From Dehalococcoidales bacterium (GTDB lineage: Bacteria > Chloroflexota > Dehalococcoidia > Dehalococcoidales > UBA2162): DNA of 59,323 bases. How positions within the stretch are numbered: position 1 is the first letter of the stretch; every line of letters begins with the position of its first letter. Below, in pieces: positions 25,047 to 34,034 of this stretch. Both the position numbers and the translations under genes were made by a program. The notes beneath the pieces were generated by a model. The model was not told the DNA's origin, made no database searches, and was given only the letters and a program-made list of their open reading frames with translations. The DNA lies in contig JAUYHA010000083.1 of NCBI GenBank assembly GCA_030690265.1, positions 1-59,323 of the forward strand. The letters run 5' to 3'.

Positions 25047-26285
25047 TTATTCCTTTATCGGAAGGGTGAAGGGGAGCGCCGCCAGCGGGGCAATAGAGGA
25101 AACAATAAATACAGTTTGAAAACCAAATTGGTCGGCAACAATCCCTAAGACAAAGGTCCATATAGCTCCCATAGCAAAGCTCGCCGGGAAATAGACGCTA
25201 AAAGTCAGGTCCCTAATCGAAGGGTCAGCTACATCAGCCAGAGTTGCCTGAATCAGCGGAGAAAATGAATAAGTAGCGAAGCCTGTGACAAGCAGAACAG
25301 GAACAACCAGGAATAAATTATTTCCGGCGAGCACTATCGAGAAAATAGAAAGTGATGAAGCCAGCAAGATGCCCCGGAGGATGCGGATACGACCAAACTT
25401 GTCGGAGATACGACCCAGAAACAGCGGGCCAACTACACTACCAGACAACAAAACAGTGTAGAGGATGCTGGTAGCCATCGCACCAAGTCCCAATCCTTCT
25501 CGCATAGTATCACGCAGGTAAAGGGGAACATAGACACTCAGTACAGCAAGTCCCCTCGCACCCGTAGCCAGAATGTCGGTGAGAATAACAAAACGGCTGT
25601 TACGGTCTTTGAAAACTTTAAGGATTTCTCCACCCAGATGGGGTTTGCTGCCCTCTGTGGTATTAACAACCACCTTACCGGCGTGGCGGAGCATGAAGAT
25701 AGCCAGCAAGCCGGAAATTACCCCCGGAATGACAAAAATACCCGCAGTTCCACGCCAGCCCACCCAGGCAAAAAGCCCCCCGGCAATTATCGGCACGATG
25801 GTGCTGCCCACATTAGCACCGGAGTAATTGATAGCAAAGACAAACCCTCTCAGCTTTTTGCCAAACCATTCTGAGATTAGTGAATTACCTATCGGATGCT
25901 GAGGGCTCTGCACAATCCGGCCCATTACTGTGGCCGCAAAGAAATGACTAAAGTTGGCACTGAGGCTCAGAAAGCCCAGGCTCAGTGCCAGAAGCAGATT
26001 GTTCAAGCCAAGCAAAATCCGGCGCGGTATGAACCGGCCCAGCAAACCGGCTGGTCCCTGAAGCAAGCCACCTGAAAAGCGTGACACTCCTTCCAGAAGA
26101 CCGATGACCGCGTAACTGATGCCAAATTCCTGGACAGCAAAGGGGTAAATCAATGGCATGAGGGAAGCCTGCATGTGGGTGAAAGCATGCGTTAAAGCAA
26201 CCAGCGCCAGGGGCGTATACCGCCGTTCTTCCTGAGGCAGCGTATCTCGCTCTTCGGTTTTCAGTTCAGAAATCTTCTGCTCCAA
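25047..26285 (-). CDS. major facilitator superfamily transporter
   Basis: This 412-residue membrane carrier has 12 predicted helices in two halves. The second-half loop GRISDKFGRIRILRG matches the MFS A-motif. The first 25 residues are hydrophilic. Substrate cannot be inferred. It is convergent with lspA, with 8 nt between the stops. The TTG start lies only 9 nt after a -10 box (26295-26300), so the message may be leaderless, or a later start may be used. Confidence 0.87.
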   Translation of the reverse strand: MEQKISELKTEERDTLPQEERRYTPLALVALTHAFTHMQASLMPLIYPFAVQEFGISYAVIGLLEGVSRFSGGLLQGPAGLLGRFIPRRILLGLNNLLLALSLGFLSLSANFSHFFAATVMGRIVQSPQHPIGNSLISEWFGKKLRGFVFAINYSGANVGSTIVPIIAGGLFAWVGWRGTAGIFVIPGVISGLLAIFMLRHAGKVVVNTTEGSKPHLGGEILKVFKDRNSRFVILTDILATGARGLAVLSVYVPLYLRDTMREGLGLGAMATSILYTVLLSGSVVGPLFLGRISDKFGRIRILRGILLASSLSIFSIVLAGNNLFLVVPVLLVTGFATYSFSPLIQATLADVADPSIRDLTFSVYFPASFAMGAIWTFVLGIVADQFGFQTVFIVSSIAPLAALPFTLPIKE

Positions 26286-26294
26286 GTTAACGGC

Positions 26295-26323
26295 ATTATA
26301 TCAAACAAAATTCCCGCTGTCTA
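26295..26323 (-). promoter_or_regulatory. promoter of the MFS gene
   Basis: On the minus strand TAGACA (26318-26323), 17 nt, then TATAAT (26295-26300) preceded by TGA as an extended -10. The predicted start is around 26288, right next to the proposed TTG. Confidence 0.65.
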
Positions 26324-26390
26324 ACAAAGGATAACACAATGTGATAAACATTTTCTCAAAGCTAAGGCTCCAATCCCGCAACCGAACATC

Positions 26391-27338
26391 CTAACGCGGT
26401 GGGACCTGCACCTGATTCTTATAACCCCTCAGCAGTACCCCGGACACCTGCTCGTCTAACTCTTCCAGCGTCCAGATGCCTTCTTTATCAATGGTAGCTA
26501 TCTCTTCCGGCTCGGAGAAAAGACCGACATGACCACCGTGAACCTTAAATATTGACCCGCTGACATGAGCCGCTTCTTCAGTAGCCAGATAGACAACGAA
26601 GGGGCCGACTGCCTCTGCAGGAGGTAGAGATTCAACATTGGCTTTATCGCGAGTCCCCAAAATTACGCTTCTGAGGCTGGGCCTTGACCTGGCGCTGGGA
26701 GAATAGGCGTTACAGGTAACACCAAACTCCCACATATCTCTAGCCACAGCTTTGGTTAAACCAGCAATTCCCCCTTTGGCAGCCTGATAATTAGCCATGT
26801 TCTTCGAGCCGCTCGCCGTAATACAATTGATTATCCGCCCCCACCTTTGCTCCTTCATGAAGCCAACGGCGTGCCTGATACAGTTCCAGGTACCGAAGAG
26901 GTGAATACCCACAATGTACTGCCAGGTTTCCGGGGTCATTTCCCAGATAGGGCTTCGCTCAAAAGTGCCGGCATTGTTGACCAGGATATCTATTTTCCCG
27001 AAATTATCTACCGCCGTTTTTATCAGCTTACCGGCTGTCTCAAAATCAGCCACGCTTCCGAAGAAGGGTACCGCCTCACCACCTAAGTCTCTTATCGCTT
27101 TGGCGGTGGTTTCGGCATCACCCCTCATCTCTTTTTCTTTCTCCAGCACCCATTCTTTCACGTCTGGTTTAAGGTTCTTCAGGAGCGGATTGTTGAGAAT
27201 TAAGTCTGTGGAACCAGGCTGACGGTTATTGGTGACTACTTTGGCACCCTCTTTAGCCATAGCTATAGCAATACCTCTGCCAATATTCTGCCCTGACCCG
27301 GTTACTACCGCCACCTTACCCTTTAGTCTGTCACCCAT
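26391..27338 (-). CDS. short-chain dehydrogenase/reductase
   Basis: This 315-residue NAD(P)-dependent oxidoreductase is longer than the 250-residue SDR norm, with an insertion around residues 45-70 and an extended tail. The cofactor loop is TGSGQNIGRGIAIA, NNAG is present, and the catalytic Ser lies in ITASGSK with Tyr/Lys in YQAAKGG. The tail (after HVSGSIFKVHGG) is about 45 residues. AAGGAGG precedes the ATG. The substrate is unknown; acyl-CoA and alcohol dehydrogenases of this shape are common in anaerobes. It stands alone on the minus strand. Confidence 0.87.
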   Translation of the reverse strand: MGDRLKGKVAVVTGSGQNIGRGIAIAMAKEGAKVVTNNRQPGSTDLILNNPLLKNLKPDVKEWVLEKEKEMRGDAETTAKAIRDLGGEAVPFFGSVADFETAGKLIKTAVDNFGKIDILVNNAGTFERSPIWEMTPETWQYIVGIHLFGTWNCIRHAVGFMKEQRWGRIINCITASGSKNMANYQAAKGGIAGLTKAVARDMWEFGVTCNAYSPSARSRPSLRSVILGTRDKANVESLPPAEAVGPFVVYLATEEAAHVSGSIFKVHGGHVGLFSEPEEIATIDKEGIWTLEELDEQVSGVLLRGYKNQVQVPPR

Positions 27339-27474
27339 CTCACCAAGCCTCCTTTTTATTCACACAGAGATTTCCCGTTTCAACTGGCACAATGCTTTTC
27401 CCGTCCCGTTATCTCCGGCATAAAATCTACACTCGCAGCGCCACATTGTCAAGTCACTTTTCAGATGAATATGT

Positions 27475-27503
27475 TTGTCACTACCAACAAAGTAAGTTAT
27501 AAT
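27475..27503 (+). promoter_or_regulatory. promoter of the plsC-ispH-ACAD-etf run
   Basis: TTGTCA at 27475-27480, 17 nt, TATAAT at 27498-27503. A small leader stem (AACCATTA/TAGTGGTT, around 27506-27527) follows before the plsC start. Confidence 0.68.
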
Positions 27504-27554
27504 TAAAACCATTATTTAAATAGTGGTTTATCCAGCCTTCAATTGGGTGGCAGG

Positions 27555-28205
27555 ATGTTTTTTAATATCTTTAAATTAATGTTGAGGACAATACTGCGCT
27601 TATTGTTCCGCTGGCGAATACAGGGCAAAGAGAGCATTCCCGGACAAGGACCTTTACTGGTAGTAGCCAATCATGTTAACCTCATTGACCCGGTGCTACT
27701 CGGAGCTGGTTTCGACCGAAGGCTGATATTTATGGCTAAAAAAGAGCTATTTCGTTTCAGATTGATTGGTTATTTCCTTAACTGGCTTGGGGCTTTTTCG
27801 GTACATCGGGGGCAGGTTGACAGGGAAGCATTGTTCCAGGCAGAGAATGTCTTAAACGAGGGGCAGGCTCTGTTTATATTCCCTGAAGGAAGGAGAAGCC
27901 ATAACGGTCGCCTGCAGATAGGCTACCCCGGCTCAGCACGGATTGCCCTGCATAATAATGTGCCCGTCCTTCCGGTAGGTATCATAGGCACAGGCAAAAT
28001 TAAGGGAGTTGGCTGGATACTAAAGCGCCCCGAGATTACGCTCAAGATAGGACAACCCTTCCACCTGCCAACAAATGGTAAGGTATCCAGGCAAGAGCTT
28101 ACCGAATCAACTAATACTATAATGGAACATATAGCTGAACTTCTTCCCCTGGAATACCGTGGTTATTACGCCAGGCAAAAGGAACTGGATAACATTGAGA
28201 GTTGA
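27555..28205 (+). CDS. plsC: 1-acyl-sn-glycerol-3-phosphate acyltransferase
   Basis: This enzyme of about 216 residues transfers a second acyl chain to lysophosphatidic acid in phospholipid synthesis. The HX4D catalytic motif is in VVANHVNLIDPVLLG, and the glycerol-phosphate binding motif is FPEGRRSHNG. An N-terminal hydrophobic stretch suits membrane association. An ATG at 27555 is preferred; a TTG 12 nt upstream is possible. Its end overlaps ispH, and the two appear together in many Dehalococcoidia-like layouts, joining lipid and isoprenoid synthesis. Confidence 0.92.
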   Translation: MFFNIFKLMLRTILRLLFRWRIQGKESIPGQGPLLVVANHVNLIDPVLLGAGFDRRLIFMAKKELFRFRLIGYFLNWLGAFSVHRGQVDREALFQAENVLNEGQALFIFPEGRRSHNGRLQIGYPGSARIALHNNVPVLPVGIIGTGKIKGVGWILKRPEITLKIGQPFHLPTNGKVSRQELTESTNTIMEHIAELLPLEYRGYYARQKELDNIES

Positions 28206-29046
28206 AAAGGCAACCAAAATAGGATTTTGTTTCGGGGTTAAGCGAGCCATCGAGATGCTGGAGAAGGTTTGCCAGAAGCATGACCGGGTGGAGGCATTAG
28301 GGGCAATTGTGCATAACCAGCAGGTGCTGCAGAGGCTGGCCGATATCGGGGTAAAAACAGTTGGCAGTCTGGATGATACAAAAGGTGACATTGTAGCTAT
28401 TACTACTCACGGAGTTAGTCCGCAACTGGAAAGTGAGATGCGAAACAGGTATAGAGAGATAATTAATACTACCTGCCCCTTCGTTCACCGGGCACAGCGT
28501 GCAGCTGGCAGGTTATCCAGGGCTGGTTTTTTTGTTACCATCTATGGAGATGTTGACCATCCTGAAGTAAAAGGCATTCTAGGCTGGGCTAACGGCAAAG
28601 GTATTGCTACCCTTGATGAAAATTTCATTACCTGCCAGGAGCCAATACCTCGCCGCCTGGGGATACTATCCCAGACGACTCAGATACCGGCTTGTTTTAC
28701 CGAGTTTGCCAGGAGACTTGTTGACCCCATCCTGATTAAAGACAGTGAGATACGCATCATTGATACAATCTGTCATGACATTAGAGAGCGCCAGCAGGCG
28801 ACTCTTGAGCTGGCTCGAAGGGTAGATGTTATGCTCGTCGTCGGCAGCCATACCAGTGCCAATACCAACCACCTTGCCAGTTTATGTTCCAGCGCCACCA
28901 GGACCTACCTCATTGAAAGCGCTGATGAAATCCAGACCGAGTGGTTTCAAGACAGTTACCGGGTAGGGATAACCGGAGGTGCTTCCACCGGAGAGCAGAC
29001 TATAGACGAAGTCCTGATGAAACTTAAAACTGAGAAAACCAATTAA
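28195..29046 (+). CDS. ispH: 4-hydroxy-3-methylbut-2-enyl diphosphate reductase
   Basis: This 283-residue iron-sulphur enzyme performs the last step of the MEP isoprenoid pathway, giving IPP and DMAPP. The three cluster-binding Cys are in KIGFCFGVKRA, TTCPFVHRAQ and IDTICHDIRER. The conserved HGVSPQL and GGASTGEQTI substrate motifs are present. A TTG at 28195 is chosen because family members begin a few residues before GFC. An upstream GTG at 28159 would add 12 residues inside plsC. It overlaps plsC by 11 nt. Confidence 0.95.
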   Translation: MRVEKATKIGFCFGVKRAIEMLEKVCQKHDRVEALGAIVHNQQVLQRLADIGVKTVGSLDDTKGDIVAITTHGVSPQLESEMRNRYREIINTTCPFVHRAQRAAGRLSRAGFFVTIYGDVDHPEVKGILGWANGKGIATLDENFITCQEPIPRRLGILSQTTQIPACFTEFARRLVDPILIKDSEIRIIDTICHDIRERQQATLELARRVDVMLVVGSHTSANTNHLASLCSSATRTYLIESADEIQTEWFQDSYRVGITGGASTGEQTIDEVLMKLKTEKTN

Positions 29047-29064
29047 AAAGAGAGAGGCTTTAGC

Positions 29065-30222
29065 TTGGAGTATTTTTTAACTGAAGAACAAAAGACACTG
29101 AAACAGCTAGCCAGGCGAATTGCCGAGGAGAGGATACTGCCGGTCAGAGCCGAGCTTGACGAAACAGAAGACTTCCCCTGGGAGATAATAAAAGACCTCG
29201 CCGACAGCGATATGTTCCGGGTCTTTATCCCGGAAGAATATGAGGGTCTGGGTGGAGGCTGTCTCGACCTCTGTCTGGTAATAGAAGAGCTAAGCCGGGT
29301 CTGTAGCGGGGTGGCTCTTTGTTATGCGGCTACCTCTCTGGGCACCGTCGCTTTGCTGGCTTACGGGACTGAAGAGCAGAAGCAGAAATACCTGCCTGAT
29401 GTTGCTTCGGGGAAGAAGCTGGCCGCCTTTGCCCTGACTGAACCGACCGCCGGCAGCGATGCCAGCGCCATCAAAACAACCGCTGAAAAGGTAAGCGACG
29501 GTTACCTGATTAACGGCACCAAGCAGTTTATTACTAACGGCGGTGAGGCTGAGATATATACCGTTATTGCCCTGACTGATAAAACAAGAGGGGCCCGCGG
29601 TGCCAGCGCTTTCCTGGTTGAGAAGGATACCCCCGGCTTCACCTTCGGCAAAAAAGAAAAGAAGATGGGTATTCGCTCTTCTTCCACCAGAGAGCTGATT
29701 TTCCGAAACTGCCTTATCCCCGAAGAGAATATCATCGGCAGCGAGGGGATGGGATTTATAATGACCCTGAAGGTCTTTGACCGGTCGCGCCCGGGTATAG
29801 GAGCCCAGGCTGTCGGCATAGCCCAGGGAGCCATGGAGACAGCGGTAGACTACGCCCGGCAGCGTATCCAGTTCGGGCACCCGATTATTGCTCTGCCTGT
29901 AATCCAATCCAAGCTGGCCGAGATGGCTATCCAGGTAGAAGCCGCCAGGGCGCTGACTTACGCCGTTGCCAGGTCAATAGATGGCGGAGCAAAGAACTTT
30001 ACCGAAGAATCGGCAATGGTTAAAGTATTCGCCTCGGATGTAGCTATGAAAGTCACCACTGAGGCAGTACAGGTTCTCGGCGGTCCCGGCTACATGCGGG
30101 ATTACCCGGTAGAAAAAATGATGAGAGATGCCAAGATTACCCAGATATACGAAGGTACCAACGAAGTCCTGAGAGAAACCATCGCTGCCGAACTGAGGAA
30201 AAGAAAGGCAAGACGAGATTGA
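29065..30222 (+). CDS. acyl-CoA dehydrogenase
   Basis: This 385-residue FAD enzyme oxidises or, with a bifurcating ETF, reduces acyl-CoA thioesters. The helical N-domain, the beta domain with FALTEPTAGSDASAIKTTAE and INGTKQFITNGGEA, and a C-domain with QVLGGPGYMRDYPVEKMMRD are all present. The catalytic Glu is in QIYEGTNEV. A TTG start follows GAGAGAGG. It overlaps etfB by 4 nt and is followed by a ferredoxin-fused etfA. The three would form an acyl-CoA dehydrogenase/ETF complex. Confidence 0.95.
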   Translation: MEYFLTEEQKTLKQLARRIAEERILPVRAELDETEDFPWEIIKDLADSDMFRVFIPEEYEGLGGGCLDLCLVIEELSRVCSGVALCYAATSLGTVALLAYGTEEQKQKYLPDVASGKKLAAFALTEPTAGSDASAIKTTAEKVSDGYLINGTKQFITNGGEAEIYTVIALTDKTRGARGASAFLVEKDTPGFTFGKKEKKMGIRSSSTRELIFRNCLIPEENIIGSEGMGFIMTLKVFDRSRPGIGAQAVGIAQGAMETAVDYARQRIQFGHPIIALPVIQSKLAEMAIQVEAARALTYAVARSIDGGAKNFTEESAMVKVFASDVAMKVTTEAVQVLGGPGYMRDYPVEKMMRDAKITQIYEGTNEVLRETIAAELRKRKARRD

Positions 30223-31004
30223 ACATTCTGGTTTGCCTGAAACAGGTGCCGGGCACCACCAGGGTTAATATCGACCCCCAGACCAATACCCTGGTAAGAC
30301 AGGGAATTGAGAACATTATCAATCCCTTTGACAGCTATGCCCTGGAAGAAGGTGTCCGGATAAAAGAACGCTGCGGCGGGAAAGTCACCGCCATCAGCAT
30401 GGGGCCCCCTCAAGCCGAAGAAGCTCTCAGGCAGGCAATCAGTACCGGAGCTGATGAAGCCATCCTCTTAAGTGATAGAGCCTTCGCCGGCGCTGATACT
30501 CTGGCTACCTCCTACACCCTGGCAAGGGCAATTAAAAAAATCGAAGACTATGGCCTGATAATCTGCGGCCGCCAGACCATTGATGGCGATACTGCCCAGG
30601 TCGGACCGGAACTTGCCGAGGTGCTGGAGATACCCTTTATCTCCTATGTCAGCCAGATTGAAGAGATAGACAACGGACATATGCGAGTCCAGCGCCTGAT
30701 TGAAGAGGGGCATGAGGTAATCGAGACTTCCTTACCAGCCCTGATTACCGTGGTAAAGGAAATAAATGTACCCCGGCTCCCTTCCCTCCGCGGATTAACC
30801 AGAGCAAAAAGCGCCGCCATTCAAGTATGGGATGCCCGGGAACTTGATGTCGACCAGGACAGGGTGGGGCTGTCCGGCTCACCCACCAGGGTTATCAAAA
30901 CATTTTTTCCTCAAAGAGCCGGGAAAGCTGAAATAATTCAGGGAAATCTGGAAGACCAGATAGCCAACCTCATTGAAAAGCTGAAAGGCAGCAAGCTAAT
31001 CTAA
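30219..31004 (+). CDS. etfB: electron transfer flavoprotein beta subunit
   Basis: This 261-residue subunit has the ETF-beta opening (NILVCLKQVPGTT), the SMGPPQAEEALRQAISTGAD nucleotide-binding stretch, and GRQTIDGDTAQVGPELAE. The second flavin or AMP binds here in family members. The TTG start overlaps the stop of the acyl-CoA dehydrogenase. It is followed, after an 86-nt gap with a palindromic repeat, by etfA. Subunit coupling to a ferredoxin-bearing EtfA suggests electron bifurcation, which is inference. Confidence 0.95.
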   Translation: MNILVCLKQVPGTTRVNIDPQTNTLVRQGIENIINPFDSYALEEGVRIKERCGGKVTAISMGPPQAEEALRQAISTGADEAILLSDRAFAGADTLATSYTLARAIKKIEDYGLIICGRQTIDGDTAQVGPELAEVLEIPFISYVSQIEEIDNGHMRVQRLIEEGHEVIETSLPALITVVKEINVPRLPSLRGLTRAKSAAIQVWDARELDVDQDRVGLSGSPTRVIKTFFPQRAGKAEIIQGNLEDQIANLIEKLKGSKLI

Positions 31005-31036
31005 TGTTTATGTCAGGCTTTTAATCATTCATCATT

Positions 31037-31063
31037 GTCATTCTGGATTTAATCCAGAATGAC
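31037..31063. repeat. 27-nt perfect palindrome between etfB and etfA
   Basis: GTCATTCTGGATT and AATCCAGAATGAC flank one central T. This is the minimal form of the GTCATTC repeat family, inserted inside an operon. In the transcript it would form a 12-13 bp hairpin between the two ETF genes. Confidence 0.8.
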
Positions 31064-31090
31064 GTTAGTATTAGTTTCGGTGTAAAAAAT

Positions 31091-32266
31091 ATGGGAATTC
31101 GAGTTGACACTGAAAAATGTACTGGCTGTGGCACCTGTGTAGCAGCCTGCCCTTTCACCCTGATAGAGGTCATTGATGAAAAGGCTTACATCAATGAAGG
31201 CTGCACTCTCTGCGGTATCTGCCAGCAGATGTGTGAATACGCTGCCATAACCATCGAAGAAGCCGAAGAAGTAGTGCCGGCAAGTGACAGCCACCGCGGC
31301 ATCTGGGTATTCGCCGAGCAGCGGGACAGCCAGATAAAAAGCGTTACCTATGAACTTCTCTCCAGGGGCAGGGAGCTGGCAGATACCCTGAGAACGGAAT
31401 TATCCGCTATCTGCCTGGGGCATAATGTCGGCGAAATTGAAGAGTTAATTGCCTACGGTGCCGATAAGGTCTACCTGGTGGATGATGCGGCTCTGGATAA
31501 CCAGGAGGACCTGTATACCGCGGAGCTTGCCCGTCTCATCCAGGAATATAAGCCGGAGATAGTTATTGCCGGTGCCACTTCCCTGGGGCGCTCCTTTATT
31601 CCCAGGGTAGCTTCTATCTTAAAAACGGGACTCACCGCTGACTGCACCGACCTTGAAATTGATACCGAAAAAAGACTGCTCCTTCAGACCAGGCCAGCCT
31701 TCGGCGGTAACATTATGGCAACCATTATCTGCCAGACTCAAAGGCCCCAGATGGCAACAGTCCGCCCCCGGGTCTTCAAGAAAAACACTCCGAATGGGAA
31801 CAAAAAGGGAGAAATAATCAAGGTAGATTTTAATAAAGAAGGCGTCACCTCAAAGACCAGGCTGCTAAGCTTTGTCGCTGATTTAGCTGACCGGATAAAA
31901 ATCGAGGACGCTGATATTATTGTCGCCGGGGGGAGGGGACTGGGCAAAGCAGAGAATTTCCAGCTTCTCAAAGAACTGGCGGCAGCAATAGGAGCGGCTC
32001 TGGGTTCATCCCGCCCCCCGGTTGACGATGGCTGGATTCCCTATTCTCACCAGGTTGGTCAGACCGGCAAGACGGTTCGTCCCAGGCTCTATATTGCCTG
32101 CGGCATCTCCGGTTCAGTTCAGCACCTGGCTGGTATGCAAACCTCGGAAACCATCGTTGCCATTAACAACGACCCTGAAGCACCCATCTTTGAAATAGCC
32201 ACCTACGGCATCGTCGGCGACCTGTTCAAAGTAGTACCGATGCTGACAAAAGAGCTTAAGCAATAA
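31091..32266 (+). CDS. etfA: electron transfer flavoprotein alpha subunit with N-terminal ferredoxin domain
   Basis: In this 391-residue protein, residues 1-62 are a two-cluster ferredoxin domain, with CTGCGTCVAACPF and CTLCGICQQMCEY as [4Fe-4S] ligands. The rest is ETF-alpha, with the C-terminal FAD-binding run CGISGSVQHLAGMQTSETI and APIFEIATYGIVGDLF. CarE of Acetobacterium woodii, part of a bifurcating caffeyl-CoA reductase, has the same layout. The extra clusters provide a route to ferredoxin. It lies behind an acyl-CoA dehydrogenase and etfB. A repeat hairpin precedes its ATG. Confidence 0.95.
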   Translation: MGIRVDTEKCTGCGTCVAACPFTLIEVIDEKAYINEGCTLCGICQQMCEYAAITIEEAEEVVPASDSHRGIWVFAEQRDSQIKSVTYELLSRGRELADTLRTELSAICLGHNVGEIEELIAYGADKVYLVDDAALDNQEDLYTAELARLIQEYKPEIVIAGATSLGRSFIPRVASILKTGLTADCTDLEIDTEKRLLLQTRPAFGGNIMATIICQTQRPQMATVRPRVFKKNTPNGNKKGEIIKVDFNKEGVTSKTRLLSFVADLADRIKIEDADIIVAGGRGLGKAENFQLLKELAAAIGAALGSSRPPVDDGWIPYSHQVGQTGKTVRPRLYIACGISGSVQHLAGMQTSETIVAINNDPEAPIFEIATYGIVGDLFKVVPMLTKELKQ

Positions 32267-32303
32267 AAAAGAGCAGCCAGAACTAACCCCTAATACCCTA
32301 TGA

Positions 32304-32415
32304 GAGGGTGTTTAACAATGGTCAAGTGTCATTCCAGCGGAAGCTGGAATCCAGGAGAGGAGTGGGGGGCTAGATTCTCGGGTCAAGCCCGAGAATGACA
32401 TTATTAAACAGCCTC
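32304..32415. repeat. MITE-like repeat (GTCATTCC core with GAGG-TGTTTA ends)
   Basis: The core 32328-32399 runs from GTCATTCC to GAATGAC, with inner stems CAGCGGAAGCTG and TTCTCGGGTCAAGCCCGAGAA. Outer inverted ends GAGGGTGTTTA and TAAACAGCCTC differ at one base. The same outer sequence occurs in the copy at 44597-44706. It occupies most of the 322-nt gap before the AAA+ gene. The remaining part to 32588 holds a possible TTGACA (32474-32479) and no gene. Confidence 0.8.
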
Positions 32416-32588
32416 TATGACACAAGAGGGCACTTCTCTCTCCTCTCAAAATGCAGCAGGCTCCTGCCCGAATTTGACAGGTAAAAATGGCTGATGTAAC
32501 CTGAAAATAAGGGGGTATTTAAAATATTCTAAAGCGGCATACAATCTTCTAAAACAGAAAAGCTAACGCTAATAGGGGAAGGGATGAA

Positions 32589-33992
32589 ATGAGTAAACAA
32601 AAACAAGCAACAACACTCGGTGAACTGAAAGCCTCCGGTTACCAGTCTGTCTCAATCAGGGAGGAAATGAGACGTAACCTGATAGCCATGCTGCGGCAGA
32701 AACAGAATATGTTTCCCGGAATCATCGGTTTTGACGAAACCGTTATTCCCCAGATTCTGAATGCCATAATCTCGGGCCAGGATATTATCTTCCTGGGCGA
32801 GCGCGGACAGGCAAAATCCAGAATTATGAGGTCACTGATAAATCTGCTCGATAAAGAGATACCCGTTGTCAAGGGCTGTGAAATCAATGACGACCCCTTC
32901 GCTCCAATATGCAAAGGGTGCCAGGAAAGGCTGGCTAAAGAGGGGGATGCTCTCGAAATCGCCTGGCTGCCCCGGCAGGAGCGTTACGGGGAGAAACTGG
33001 CCACACCGGATATTGCCATCGGGGATTTGATTGGTGATGTAGACCCGATTAAGGTAGCTGAAGGCAGATACCTGTCCGACGAACTGACCATACACTATGG
33101 CTTGATTCCCAGGACCAACCGGGGCATATTCTGCATCAACGAGCTGCCGGACCTGACCGACAGGCTGCAGGTGGGGCTTTTTAACCTGATGGAGGAGAGC
33201 GATGTACAGATAAGGGGATACCGCGTCAGACTGCCTCTTGATGTATTCCTGGTCGCCAGCGCTAACCCGGAAGATTATACTAACCGGGGCAGGATTATCA
33301 CCCCTCTTAAAGACAGGTACGGAGCTCTGGTGAGGACGCACTATCCCACCACCATTGAAGATGAAATAGCCATCGTTGAACAGGAGCGGCGGCAGTTTAC
33401 CAGTGATGAGCTGGAATACTATGTACCCCAGTATATGAAGGAGATTGTCACTGAAGTAACCCACCTAGCCAGAAAGAGCCCGGACATCAATCAGCGTTCG
33501 GGAGTGAGTGTCAGGACCTCAATTGCCAACTATGAAACCATCACCAGTAACGCCATCAGGCGGGCAGTAATAGTTGGTGAGAAACTGGCTGTACCCCGTA
33601 TTAGCGACCTCCCCTATATCCAGTCATCCACCGGCGGCAAGGTAGAACTGGAAACCTTTGAGGAGACTAAAGAAGAAAAGGTCATCGAAGGCTTAATCAG
33701 GAAAGCGGTAGCCAATGTATTTAATCGCTATTATCAGGTAAACGAGCTGGAAGAAATAGTCGCCCAGTTTAATGGCGGGTTCAGCATTGAGGTTTCGGAA
33801 TTAATGGATGCCAAAACCTATATGCGTTATGTCAAAGAGATGATTGGCTTGATTGACGTGGCAAAAGCGGCGGCTGATTCCGAAAAACCGGAAGCCATAG
33901 CTTCAGCCGTGGAATTTATCCTTGAAGGACTCCATCTGAACAGGAGACTGAACAAAACCGAAAGCAAAGGCAAAACAGTTTACCGGCGTTAA
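32589..33992 (+). CDS. MoxR/magnesium-chelatase-like AAA+ ATPase
   Basis: This 467-residue ATPase belongs to the helix-2-insert (ChlI/MoxR-like) AAA+ proteins. Walker A is GERGQAKS at residues 70-77. The Walker B region, GIFCINELPDL at about 179-189, has Asn where most relatives have Asp but keeps the Glu. The sensor stretch FLVASANPEDYTNRG is intact. A Cys cluster (residues 97, 108 and 111) lies between Walker A and B. Relatives usually work with a von Willebrand A-domain partner, but none is adjacent. GGGGAAGGG precedes the ATG. Its client is unknown; chlorophyll synthesis is not implied. Confidence 0.83.
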   Translation: MSKQKQATTLGELKASGYQSVSIREEMRRNLIAMLRQKQNMFPGIIGFDETVIPQILNAIISGQDIIFLGERGQAKSRIMRSLINLLDKEIPVVKGCEINDDPFAPICKGCQERLAKEGDALEIAWLPRQERYGEKLATPDIAIGDLIGDVDPIKVAEGRYLSDELTIHYGLIPRTNRGIFCINELPDLTDRLQVGLFNLMEESDVQIRGYRVRLPLDVFLVASANPEDYTNRGRIITPLKDRYGALVRTHYPTTIEDEIAIVEQERRQFTSDELEYYVPQYMKEIVTEVTHLARKSPDINQRSGVSVRTSIANYETITSNAIRRAVIVGEKLAVPRISDLPYIQSSTGGKVELETFEETKEEKVIEGLIRKAVANVFNRYYQVNELEEIVAQFNGGFSIEVSELMDAKTYMRYVKEMIGLIDVAKAAADSEKPEAIASAVEFILEGLHLNRRLNKTESKGKTVYRR

Positions 33993-34034
33993 ATGACAAT
34001 AGGTGAGTTGCATTCCGGATAATAATCGGTACAT

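Noticed and set aside
29290-29907. 205-codon minus-strand frame
   Set aside because: It lies opposite the acyl-CoA dehydrogenase, which has all catalytic motifs.
32832-33464. 210-codon minus-strand frame
   Set aside because: It lies opposite the AAA+ gene; no ribosome site and no recognisable domain.
32589-33992. Evidence for chlorophyll synthesis from the magnesium-chelatase-like gene
   Set aside because: No other chelatase subunit or pigment gene is nearby, and the family is widespread in non-phototrophs.
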